Of a stretch of 64,000 nucleotides of DNA, positions 28,272 to 36,713 are shown one piece after another. The DNA is from Rhizobium oryziradicis. Its GTDB lineage: Bacteria > Pseudomonadota > Alphaproteobacteria > Rhizobiales > Rhizobiaceae. The position numbers and the translations under genes were made by a program. The stretch lies in NCBI RefSeq assembly GCF_001939045.1, contig NZ_MKIM01000024.1, positions 330,933-394,932 of the forward strand, written 5' to 3'. Each line of letters begins with the position of its first letter. The stretch's first letter is position 1. The notes beneath the pieces were generated by a model that saw only the letters and a program-made list of their open reading frames with translations, had not been told where the DNA came from and did no database searches.

Positions 28272-31208
28272 CTATCGCTTTAAGTTCATCAATCTAGGGC
28301 CACTGGACACTGTGGTAATTTTAGCCTTTCCCGAGCAGACGGGATATCGAACACAGCTTAGGAACGCTCCATAACGTCCAGACCGTTCAGTCAGCCAGCC
28401 ATCCTTGCAGTCCGGACATGTCGGGAATGTGGTGCTGCAACGACATGTAAGACTCGCTGTTCCGTCAGCATGACGCGGCAGGCCTGCGCCGCAGGATGGA
28501 CAAGCCGGCAGCAGGTTTCCACAATGTTGGACATGCTCGCATCGATACCGGATGCGCCCATCCTGGCCGCGCACGTCGAGCAGCCGTCCACCGCATTCGC
28601 CGCATTCATGGGGTCGCGCCTCACCTTCCGCTGCACCCGCAACGGCGTAGGCTGGATCATTAATCAGCTCGGTGATGAATGACGAAGGGCGCGACTTTGA
28701 CGCCATCATTGTCAGCGTGTGCCGGGCGCGCGTCATTGCAACATACATGACGCGCCGTTCTTCCGCATTTTCGAATGCCTCGGCTTCCGGCGACACGAGG
28801 CTGAGCAGCGGGTCATCTACGGTCTCAGAGGGAAAGCCTGTTCGGCCGCTGTCGACATTTAACAGAATGACGTGATCGGCTTCGAGCCCCTTTGAAGCGT
28901 GGATTGTCTTGTACGCGATGCGTAATCGGGGATAACGGCGCTGGAGATCTCGCATATCAGGTTCAAGGAAACGGTACCGCCCCAACAGCAACACCGCTAC
29001 TGTTTGGGCAGGATCAATCTTGGCGGATATTTCATGGAGTACATCACCCAGCGCTCTCTGGTCCTCATCCTTCGCCACCATCCGGATCTTGATGGCAGGT
29101 TCGGTTGTCGTCCCGGCGGGCACGATCTGTTTGGCAATCTGGGCCGGGTTCTTTAGCACGAAGGTTCTGGCCGCGAATGCAATCTGATCCACAGACCGGA
29201 AGGTCCGACCAAGATCAACTGCTCTGTGCACACCGCTTTCACCGGCGAAAATGCCGCCGAACTCCGAACCGAAGTAGCGCATCAAGTGGATGTCCGATCC
29301 GGCGAAGCGGAAGATCGACTGCCAGTCGTCGCCAACGGCAAAAAGACGTGCGTTCGGATTTTGGCCTTTCAACGCCTTCACCAGCCGGGCGCGGCTCTGG
29401 GAAATGTCCTGAAACTCGTCGACCAGAATATGGCGGAACGGGCTCACATATCGGCCCGTCTCGGCGTAGTGCGCTGCCCGCAAGATCATGTCCTCAAAGT
29501 CGATCCGGCCGCCTAGCCGTTTCTGATACTCGGCGAAGACGGGCGCGAAGACCGCCAGGAAGGCATCGCTACGCTTGCCAAGCTTCATGCGTTCGGACTT
29601 GGCGTCACAGTCGGCCAGACTGTAGCCACCGCTCTTGAACTTGCGCAAAAATGTCCCGAGCAGTTGCGAGAAAGTGTCGACCTGCTTCAGCTCAATGACG
29701 CGATCGAAAATCATGTCGGCAGGGAGCGGCTTCAGCGTCACATGGGGTGCCAGCTTTGCCTCCAGGCTGGCCAGCAATCGCCCTTCCTGCTGCTCATAAC
29801 TGTAGGTTTCAACCAGAGTCGTCTCGTGCTCGGCGTGAACCTTGCGCTTCCACTCCATACCGGCCAGGTATTCGTCGCGGTCCACGAAGGGCGCCGTCAT
29901 CAAACGCTCGGTGCCATCGGGCAGTTTCTGACGACGGACGCCAAAGTGCTCGATATAGACGCCACTTTCGGTCAGGCGAAAGTCCGGACAATAGTCACGG
30001 CGTCCGGTTGCTTTGATCTTGTGCTCGTAGTCGGGTTCGTATTCGTATTCGATGCCGTTCTCGTAGAGCCAATTGGCAATTTGCAGTTCCTCGTAGCTTT
30101 TAACCTTCTCGCCCTGAAGGGTGCGCAGATCCTGCTTTTCCAGATGGCTGTAGTAGGCGTGCTTCGATGTGAAGTCCCATTCGGTCTTTGGCTCTACGAG
30201 GAAATGGGCAAACCACTGAATGATCCCTCTCGACACCTCGGTAAGCGTCTGGACGAGATCCTTCAGGATCTGTTTAATCAGGTTTATGAAGGCCAGATCA
30301 TCCGTCGCGTGGTCGGCAAGCGCTGGCTTGCTACCTTCGACCAAGCCTATGATGTCATAGGCGAGCGCGTGGAAGGTCCGCGCCACGATCGGCACACCGG
30401 AGCGAGCCTCGACTCTTTCCGACATCTCAGCGGCTGCATTTTTGGCGAAGGCCAGCAACAGAATCTCGTCAGGCTTGCGAATTTCGGCCTTGACGAGATA
30501 AGCGGCCTTCGCGGTGATGACACTCGTCTTGCCGGAGCCAGCGCCCGCGAGGACAAGTGTCGCGTCTTCGTCAACGACAACCGAAAGCCGCTGTTCAGCC
30601 GTGAGCGGCTTGCTCTCGATCGTATCGAAGAAATCCTTCCACCGCTCAAGCTCGGTCGTGACATATGTTGCAATGGCGGCCGACCGTATCGCCTTCGGAT
30701 TTAACGCGAAATTTCTGATGCGCTCCACGCAGGCCGCCGCCTCTGGACCGATGGCGTCCGGGTTCAGCTTAGAAAGAAGTGAGGCCTCCAGGGCCAGTGC
30801 ATCATTAAGGACCGGCGTGATTACGCAGGCAGCGGGATAAGCGGTCGGTCGTGCCAAGTTGAGAATTTCGGAATGGAGTACGGCCAAGCGGTCCGCTTCG
30901 CGCTCCAATGCTTGCAAGTTGAAGTCGATCCATGCCGATTTGACCGTGTCAGAGAACAGGCGCGCATCCGCAAACCGCGCGCCGCGCAGTAGGATTTCCC
31001 GTCTGCCAGACATCGACAAAATGGCCGTGGCTCCAAATATTCCCTTCTCGACGGACGGAGGTGAGGCCAAATCCTCAAGCGAAATAGTCGATATCTGGCC
31101 GCGTTTCGTTATGAGCACGTTCGTTCCGGAGAGCTCGAACACGCGGGCGCTATTCCCGAGTGGGTTCGCGAGTAAGCCGAGCAAGTGGCGCTGCTGCAAT
31201 CGATTCAA
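28272..31208 (-). CDS. UvrD/HelD-like superfamily 1 helicase with internal nuclease-like domain and C-terminal zinc ribbons
   Basis: About 978 residues; the first codon is TTG 31208, so the start is uncertain. SF1 motifs: Walker A AGAGSGKTS at about 221-229, motif II ILVDEFQDIS, motif III GDDWQSIFRFAGSD, motif V YKTIHASKGLEADHVILL and motif VI YVAMTRA. Between motif Ia and motif II lies an insert at about 370-425 (SYEELQIANWLYENGIEYEY, then Y-CPDF and GVYIEHFG). It looks like a Vsr/PD-(D/E)XK-type nuclease with E374, D409 and E420. Four cysteine pairs at the C-terminus (CGECGG, CPSCG, CPDC and others) form topoisomerase-type zinc ribbons. It resembles helicase IV relatives seen in defence loci. 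A possible partner is the upstream SMC-like ATPase, 464 bases away on the same strand. Confidence 0.82.
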   Translation of the reverse strand: MNRLQQRHLLGLLANPLGNSARVFELSGTNVLITKRGQISTISLEDLASPPSVEKGIFGATAILSMSGRREILLRGARFADARLFSDTVKSAWIDFNLQALEREADRLAVLHSEILNLARPTAYPAACVITPVLNDALALEASLLSKLNPDAIGPEAAACVERIRNFALNPKAIRSAAIATYVTTELERWKDFFDTIESKPLTAEQRLSVVVDEDATLVLAGAGSGKTSVITAKAAYLVKAEIRKPDEILLLAFAKNAAAEMSERVEARSGVPIVARTFHALAYDIIGLVEGSKPALADHATDDLAFINLIKQILKDLVQTLTEVSRGIIQWFAHFLVEPKTEWDFTSKHAYYSHLEKQDLRTLQGEKVKSYEELQIANWLYENGIEYEYEPDYEHKIKATGRRDYCPDFRLTESGVYIEHFGVRRQKLPDGTERLMTAPFVDRDEYLAGMEWKRKVHAEHETTLVETYSYEQQEGRLLASLEAKLAPHVTLKPLPADMIFDRVIELKQVDTFSQLLGTFLRKFKSGGYSLADCDAKSERMKLGKRSDAFLAVFAPVFAEYQKRLGGRIDFEDMILRAAHYAETGRYVSPFRHILVDEFQDISQSRARLVKALKGQNPNARLFAVGDDWQSIFRFAGSDIHLMRYFGSEFGGIFAGESGVHRAVDLGRTFRSVDQIAFAARTFVLKNPAQIAKQIVPAGTTTEPAIKIRMVAKDEDQRALGDVLHEISAKIDPAQTVAVLLLGRYRFLEPDMRDLQRRYPRLRIAYKTIHASKGLEADHVILLNVDSGRTGFPSETVDDPLLSLVSPEAEAFENAEERRVMYVAMTRARHTLTMMASKSRPSSFITELINDPAYAVAGAAEGEARPHECGECGGRLLDVRGQDGRIRYRCEHVQHCGNLLPACPSCGAGLPRHADGTASLTCRCSTTFPTCPDCKDGWLTERSGRYGAFLSCVRYPVCSGKAKITTVSSGPRLMNLKR

Positions 31209-31672
31209 AACATTGGCCTTACCTATCCATGATCTATTCTGATGTGCACTTTAGCAGCGGGACGCGCAGAGCACACATGGAATGCAATTCGCTTCCACAA
31301 TTTCCTGCCGGGAGACGCACTATTAAGAAGCATTCGATCCACCGGAAATTATTTCCGTACAATGCTGCTGCTAGATCGGCTTGCCTCGATGTTCTGAAAG
31401 AGAACCTGTCCAAGAATATTGAGCCCTAGGCTTCAGCCGATAGGGCGGTAACTGGGGCATCGAGACGTTCATTGGCCGATAGATGACGGGGCCATATTTG
31501 GGGCCGTAAGCCGACTGGCGGCATTTCAGTGGCGAGGCTTGAGAAGCAGACACGCGACGGATGTCGAATAAGGTTTGATTTTTCGTCCGGCGACCTCTCG
31601 GCAACACTCAGCGAGTCAGGCCGAAGCGTCCGGTACTGTCCCTCACCATCGCGGTGCCGCCGGACCCAGGTC
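31209..31672. other. Intergenic region with node 3
   Basis: No gene is supported in these 464 bases between two leftward genes. The node palindrome is at 31343-31357. Short open frames here lack ribosome sites and family features. The helicase promoter should lie here. Confidence 0.5.
31343..31357 (+). repeat. Palindromic node 3 (CGGAAATTATTTCCG)
   Basis: An exact core copy in forward orientation, between the helicase and SMC-like ATPase genes. Confidence 0.82.
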
Positions 31673-34111
31673 TCATGGTTCGACAAGGCTAATGAAGACC
31701 GTACCACAGGTGCAGCGGACGGCCTCTTTCGGCCCGCGCTCGGGTGAGACCCGCAACAGACTGCCGCAATCCCCGCAGTGGAAGATCGACACCAATGCGC
31801 GGTACCCATTTACGACGGGCATGAAGTCCGATTTCGAGAGTGCCGCCCAAGCATTGTAATGGACGGCCGTGTTCACCTGCCACTGATCGACGTTCGTGGC
31901 GGTTCTAGCATCCACGAAAGCCGCTTCGAGCACTTTGATTTCTTCGACCAACTCGGCCTTGTTCCACTTCCCCGCCGCTACCCGACCCTTCTTGTAAGCA
32001 TCGCCGAGCGCGGCGATGCCGTGTGGCAGCGTGTCACCAAGCATGAATTGAGCATCCGCTCGGAACTCGACCCGCGCCCGTAACCGGTGACACACCTCCT
32101 CCCCGAGATATTCGAGATAGCGGCGAAGCGCCCCAGCGGCCGCTGGCACGTCATCGAGAGACAGATAGCTGTCGATTTCCGCCCAGACGTTTTTGGTATC
32201 CCATTCTGCCGGGCCATGATCCACATCCCATTTGCGGAAGCGAGCGCTCGCTTTTTGGCCGATCAACCCTTCACTCGCCATGTGTTTAAGCCAGATTGGA
32301 TCATGAGTCGTAAGAACGAACTGGGTGTGCGGAAATTCTGCCTTCAGGAGGCGCGAGAATTCGCGGCGATGGCCGGCATCGACGGACATCAACACGTCAT
32401 CGAGGACCGCGATCGAGAATTTCTTACCAAGAAGATGGTCGGTAAGGGCCAGATATAGACACAAGCCCATCCCATCCTGATGGCCTTCGCTGTGATAGGC
32501 ACCCGGTGGGAAAAAACCGCGACCATAGAAGTCTACATCGAGCGCGAGCCGTCCCGGATCTTGTTTGAACTGGGCCGCAAACGCGCCCTCGTCATCGTGG
32601 TTGATTGCTCGATAGAGTTCTCCGAAGCGCGCCTTGACCGCGTCGAAGATTGTCTCGAGGCCGGATGTAACGGCATCGCCAAACGTGGAACTTGCGGCGG
32701 ACGCGAGTTCGGCGCGCGCTTTTGCAGTAACCTCGGCTTTGCGGAATTTGCGCCAGCTATCCAGCTTGCTCTGCGCGATGACGAGATATTCGCGGGCAGC
32801 ATCCTGTGTGGACGGGTCAGGAAGAAGGGCCGCAACGGCATCGAGTGCAGCGATCTCATCGGCCAGGCCCGCGAGTTCGCCGGCGACAGCAAGCGCGTCT
32901 TTGGTGGCATCGATCGGCAATAATTTCCGAAGTGTCGCTGCGGCGCTCGCCTTGCTTTGAGCTGCGGCGAGGAGCTTCTCGACAATAATGGGCGTCTTCC
33001 CGGCGCTTGCCCATTTTGCTGCGGCTTTGAAGGCTGATGCTGCCTGATCGAGAGCGTCGGCGATCGGATCCAGCGTGTTCTCAAGTTCCTGGCGCTTCAT
33101 CGTAGCTATCGACAAGGCCGTCAGTTTCGCAGTCACGATGGTCTGGAACTCAGCCAGTTCAAAATCGGTGCCACAAACCGGACATTCGTCATCATAGAGT
33201 GCCAGCGCGGCCCGCAGCATATTCTCTCGATTGGCACCCTGGAGCAGACTGACATCGGCTTCGAGCGCGCCAATCTTGATGCTGGCAGTTTCGAGGAAGT
33301 CGGTAAACGCCTTGGTCGCGAGCCCATCGCGACGCTCGCGAGCGGACTTGAGTTCGGTCAGCATCAGCGTCTTGTTGACGGCCACCGAAGTGTCACTGGT
33401 CGTGGATTGGAGGCCCTCGCGCACGGACGTCGTAGCACTGAGCTCGACCAACGAGTCCAATCCAAGCGCAGTCCGGCGCGTGTTTACAGCAACGAGCAAT
33501 AGTGCCAAACTGATCTTCGGGATCCCGAGGGCCAATGCTAATTCGGATGCAGCATCAGCAGCGTTGCGGAGAGCCGCCTTTTCATCGCGTATTTCGGCAT
33601 TGGCGATCTTCGTCAGAAGAGCGCGAACTGTATTGAGTTCATCGAGGCGAAGGAGGGCTTGGACAAGCTGTGAGCGGGCGCTTGGCTCGGCCAGAACGAA
33701 CTTGATGATCTCTCGGCGCGAGAGGACAAATTCAGGGTGGGCGGCAAGCTCCGCCAACGCTGCCCGGACGGTCGGATCTTCAGGCGTGACGGTCGGCACC
33801 TTGGGATGTTTGACCGTTCGGCGGATCGTTGCGGTCTTTCCCGTCGCGGTGATAATGACCTGGGCCTCGACGCAGGCATGCTCGGGCGTGCTGTCAACGT
33901 GCGGACCATGTTCGTTTACGGAAAGCCCGCCTGTACCTTTGCCCGCCAAGCGCGAAATGTCCCCGGTGAGCAAGAATTCGATCGCGTCAACGACGCCGCT
34001 CTTGCCGCTCCCGTTTGGACCGCAGACCGCGAAGTTGTTCGTATTTAGATCGAGCGTAATCGAGCGAATGCCCCTGAAATCATTGATGGTAAGCAGCCCG
34101 ATCTTGATCAC
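31673..34111 (-). CDS. SMC/Rad50-like AAA ATPase with CxxC hook and C-terminal zinc ribbon
   Basis: 812 residues. Walker A GPNGSGKS is at 31-38, in a RecF/Rad50-like N-terminus (LTINDFRGIRSITLDL). A coiled-coil region is interrupted by CPVCGTDF at about 310-317, like a Rad50 zinc hook. An ABC signature-like segment HSEGHQDGMGLCLYLAL near 560 replaces the usual LSGGQ; Walker B is SIAVLDDVLMSVD, and the H-loop is LTTHDPIW. The last ~30 residues hold CGDCG...CTCG, a zinc ribbon. Such ATPases sense or process DNA ends in defence systems. The gene overlaps the preceding 70-codon gene by 4 bases. The named system is not clear; I do not see a TOPRIM domain, so it is not GajA or a classical OLD protein. 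Confidence 0.85.
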   Translation of the reverse strand: MIKIGLLTINDFRGIRSITLDLNTNNFAVCGPNGSGKSGVVDAIEFLLTGDISRLAGKGTGGLSVNEHGPHVDSTPEHACVEAQVIITATGKTATIRRTVKHPKVPTVTPEDPTVRAALAELAAHPEFVLSRREIIKFVLAEPSARSQLVQALLRLDELNTVRALLTKIANAEIRDEKAALRNAADAASELALALGIPKISLALLLVAVNTRRTALGLDSLVELSATTSVREGLQSTTSDTSVAVNKTLMLTELKSARERRDGLATKAFTDFLETASIKIGALEADVSLLQGANRENMLRAALALYDDECPVCGTDFELAEFQTIVTAKLTALSIATMKRQELENTLDPIADALDQAASAFKAAAKWASAGKTPIIVEKLLAAAQSKASAAATLRKLLPIDATKDALAVAGELAGLADEIAALDAVAALLPDPSTQDAAREYLVIAQSKLDSWRKFRKAEVTAKARAELASAASSTFGDAVTSGLETIFDAVKARFGELYRAINHDDEGAFAAQFKQDPGRLALDVDFYGRGFFPPGAYHSEGHQDGMGLCLYLALTDHLLGKKFSIAVLDDVLMSVDAGHRREFSRLLKAEFPHTQFVLTTHDPIWLKHMASEGLIGQKASARFRKWDVDHGPAEWDTKNVWAEIDSYLSLDDVPAAAGALRRYLEYLGEEVCHRLRARVEFRADAQFMLGDTLPHGIAALGDAYKKGRVAAGKWNKAELVEEIKVLEAAFVDARTATNVDQWQVNTAVHYNAWAALSKSDFMPVVNGYRALVSIFHCGDCGSLLRVSPERGPKEAVRCTCGTVFISLVEP

Positions 34112-34320
34112 GCGTCGCCACCTTCGAAAAGGGCCGCCCGCAGGGTCGTTTCGGTCCGCGCGCCATCAGTGATAAGTGCCTTGCGCAGCCGTTCAGCAAC
34201 GGCCGTTCGTTCCGGCTGTAGCGCAAGTGCGTCGGCAAACGAACCAAATACCTGATGAACGATTGGGATGGCACCAGCCTGTGCCGTTCCCTCTGATCCT
34301 TCGCTCGACGTGTCTATCAT
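34108..34320 (-). CDS. Small 70-aa protein coupled to the SMC-like ATPase
   Basis: 70 residues beginning MIDTSSEGSEGTAQAGAIPI. The ATG at 34320 has GGGGGAG nine bases upstream, and its stop overlaps the ATPase start by 4 bases (ATGA), so it is a real coupled gene. The sequence is helical with no motif that I recognise. Small middle components paired with ABC-type ATPases occur in some defence systems; a regulatory or adaptor role is only an inference. Confidence 0.7.
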   Translation of the reverse strand: MIDTSSEGSEGTAQAGAIPIVHQVFGSFADALALQPERTAVAERLRKALITDGARTETTLRAALFEGGDA

Positions 34321-34917
34321 AGCGTATGACTCCCCCCGATCATGTTACGCGCGATTGCGCGGGAAAGCTATCTAATCTGCGCGCATGACGAAGACCATCG
34401 AACCTCCAAGGCTACGCGCTCCGGCATCGGTTCGTACTCAAAGCTGTTCATGTACAAATCATCGTCCCAGCCGCTGCCGGCTTCTCAGGCCGATCATATG
34501 TTGTAACATCTGACGACGCTGACCTGGCGGCAAATGGATGCCTCACAAGATGCTGATACGGATTGTGCCCCAATCTCATAACGTCCGAGACCTATAGAGA
34601 TAGTGCGAACGGCAGCTTTTGGGATCGCCTGCGTTGGCGTCGAACGTCCGACTTGAGGGCGCAAAGCTGCCGGGAGCCCTACGGCCGCCTCGTCGCAAAC
34701 GTGAGGTCGGACAGCGGAAATTATTTCCGCCAGCCCGCCCGGTTGACTGATGCCCAAAGCTAGGGCACAAAGGTGGCATCCACGGTCGCTCGCGATGGGA
34801 AAACAGAGGGGATTTCAGGACTTTTCAATTAAGTCATTGAAATCATGTGAGAATCCAGGTTCCCCAGCCAATTGTTTTTACAGCGTAATTCCTCGTTTTC
34901 TTTCAGAACATCTATGG
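34321..34917. other. Gene-free stretch with node 4 and its long-form repeat
   Basis: 597 bases without a supported gene. It holds the promoter side of the 70-aa/ATPase pair and node 4 with its conserved block at 34714-34865. The phrase AACGTCCGACTTGAGGGCGC at about 34640 resembles intergenic repeats near 43745 and 46485. Confidence 0.55.
34714..34865 (+). repeat. Long-form node repeat, copy A (node 4)
   Basis: It begins with the perfect palindrome GCGGAAATTATTTCCGC (34714-34730). Next come TTGACTGATGCCC, ACAAAGGTGGCATCCACGGT, CGCTCGCGATGGGAAAACAG and an inverted GACTT...AAGTC segment, ending GTGAGAATCCA. The same block recurs at 46546 and 58295. The tyrosine integrase remnant starts 50 bases downstream. 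Confidence 0.88.
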
Positions 34918-35310
34918 TCAGTTGGGAAACTTTGTTCTCTCTTCGAGCTTCCTAATCGCGTTTTCGCCAAGCTCTGGGTCTCTGTTGAGGTAATTGGAAT
35001 CAAGGATCGAACGAACATCGCGCAGGCTGTGGCCGCTGATTGTCGCAATTTCGGCTTCCGTGCATCCGGCAAGCGCAAGGCGCGTGACGGCTGTTCCCCG
35101 CAAATCGTTGAACGTCACACCGACGACACCAGCCGCCGCGCACACTTTACGCCACGAGGATGAAAAGCCGCCCGAAGTCCAGGGCGTACCATCAAGCGTT
35201 AGAAGCACATGGCCTACCTTTTGCCGGATCGGGTCAAGCATCGCCTTAAGCGGCCCGCCCACAGGTATCACCACCCGCGCACCTGTCTTTCCTTGCTTAA
35301 GCCGAATGCG
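34918..35310 (-). pseudogene. Tyrosine recombinase (phage-type integrase), C-terminal remnant
   Basis: The last ~125 residues of an integrase. KQGKTGARVVIPV precedes the track start at 35274. FNDLRGTAVTRLALAGC gives the second catalytic Arg, ISGHSL the His, and SNYL the Tyr nucleophile. The N-terminal DNA-binding domain and the first Arg are missing. Upstream, at about 35310, the frame runs into the hsdS remnant, so the junction is a deletion point. It was probably the integrase of one of the elements that built this island and cannot work alone. Confidence 0.82.
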
Positions 35311-36361
35311 TTGCCGGCAGTCCCGGTGGCGTTCGCTCGGAAGTAAGATCTGGCGCCATCGCTGTTCAGGAACGTTGCGAGGTACTTGGGCAGAGCTTTC
35401 CTCTCATCCGCCCTGATCCGCATCATTAAGTCCGGAAAGATAAACTCAGATGGCGGTCCGTCGAAAATGACCGTAGTGACGAGAAGCTCGAGGGAGTTTG
35501 CTCGCTGAATGAGAATATCATTAACGAAAAGCCAGAATTTTGAGTGTTCCGGGAGGTTGTCGCTGTCTGCCTCCCATCCGGCGTCAACGAATTGGACGTC
35601 GATCAGCCGTCGGGTCTGGCGCTCATCTAGTTCCAAACGGCTGGCGGCCTGGAGGCCGGCCTGCTTGAATTGCATCTGGATCTGTGCGGGCTGCGCCTCG
35701 GCTGCCTTCTGCAACTCGGCGAGTTTGCGGGAGAGCGCTGCCTGATTGGCCTCCATCTCGACGGCCGTCTGTTCCCACACGGCACTCTCGACGGAAGCTT
35801 GACGGGCCAGTTCGTCCGCGGCCGCTCGGGCCCTGGCAAGCTCTTCGGCAGAGGCATGGGCCGCAGCCAGCCTCTCCTCCGTCTCACGAACCTGTGCACG
35901 CAGGGCGGCGAGCTCGGCCTGCGTTGCCTGATCGGTTTCGGTTGAGGGTTTAGGCGGGACGAACGGACCCGGTCTGAAGTTCGGATCACGCCCAAAGGTA
36001 CGGCGATACAGGTCGCTAAAGCGCTACAGAACTTCAGCGCAGCCAGCGCCTCGGCAGGAGATCCCGCCAGGCTGTGAGCGGCGCTGTTGCCGCGTGTACG
36101 AATCGCGTGGAATATATTGGCGACTTCACGCGGTAGCACTTGCTGGGCCGAAAGCCTGCGAAGCAGATCATTCGTTGTGTCGCGTGCGGCGGGATCGTAG
36201 GTGCCGGAAAGGGCGGCGATTTCCTTGACCATGTATTCGCCGAACTGGCGGCTCTTGATCAGTGAGGTATTGGCATCTTCGGAGAAAAACCGTTCCGCAA
36301 GCATACCTAAACGATATAGTTCAGGGCTGATCTCTTCCAAATGACCGAAATTCGCCGACAC
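35268..36361 (-). pseudogene. Mosaic type I R-M remnant: frameshifted hsdR N-terminus joined to hsdS C-terminus
   Basis: From ATG 36361 the first ~120 residues are a DUF4145-type HsdR N-terminus (ELYRLGMLAERFF...LIKSRQFGEYMVKEIAALSG and IRTRGNSAAHS). A one-base shift near 36020 moves the frame; the continuation reads DLYRRTFGRDPNFRPGPFVP, a coiled coil, and RQTRRLIDVQFVDAGWEADS, the usual lead into the HsdR nuclease. Immediately after, the sequence changes to a specificity-subunit-like end: DILIQRANSLELL, then FIFPDLMMRIRAD, LATFLNSDGARSYFRA and NATGTAGN. It then runs into integrase sequence at about 35310. Three genes are therefore fused by deletions. This is not the same family as the hsdR stub at 16406. 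Confidence 0.78.
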
Positions 36362-36713
36362 CGCCCCACCCAGATGCTTTGCAATGCTATTCGGCGGAAC
36401 ATGCCATAGGTTGCCGAAGCTGGCAAACTAGAGTTGTGGCGACCAGCCGATGAAGAAGGTCACCGATCTGCGGAAATAATTTCCGGGACATCAAGGCAAT
36501 ACTCTTCCCAGAAGCGTTCTATCCAAAGACACTATTGGTGCGAAGTTCGTCGCCTCGAGCGTGTTGGGGAGTGGCCTCGTTGGGAGAGACGCAGATGTTC
36601 GGCTGTCTCCGGTTAACGTCTGACATGGGGCCGACAACAGACCGTCCGGATCTGGGGCGAGAACCGTCGATAACGGACTTTCACGAGGGTGGTGCAGGCC
36701 GTTCAAACCAGTT
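36362..36713. other. Gene-free stretch with node 5
   Basis: 352 bases between the hsdR remnant start and the 3' end of the STAND ATPase gene. It contains the reverse-oriented node at 36471-36485. I see no gene or clear terminator. Confidence 0.45.
36471..36485 (-). repeat. Palindromic node 5 (CGGAAATAATTTCCG)
   Basis: A reverse-orientation core copy between the hsdR/hsdS/integrase scar and the STAND ATPase gene. Confidence 0.8.

Noticed and set aside
29664..30704. 346-codon + strand frame in the helicase region
   Set aside because: It is antisense to the SF1 helicase, whose motifs run through this stretch.
28272..34111. Gabija (GajA/GajB)
   Set aside because: The ATPase lacks a TOPRIM domain and has a Rad50-like CxxC; the helicase is about twice the size of GajB and carries its own nuclease-like insert.
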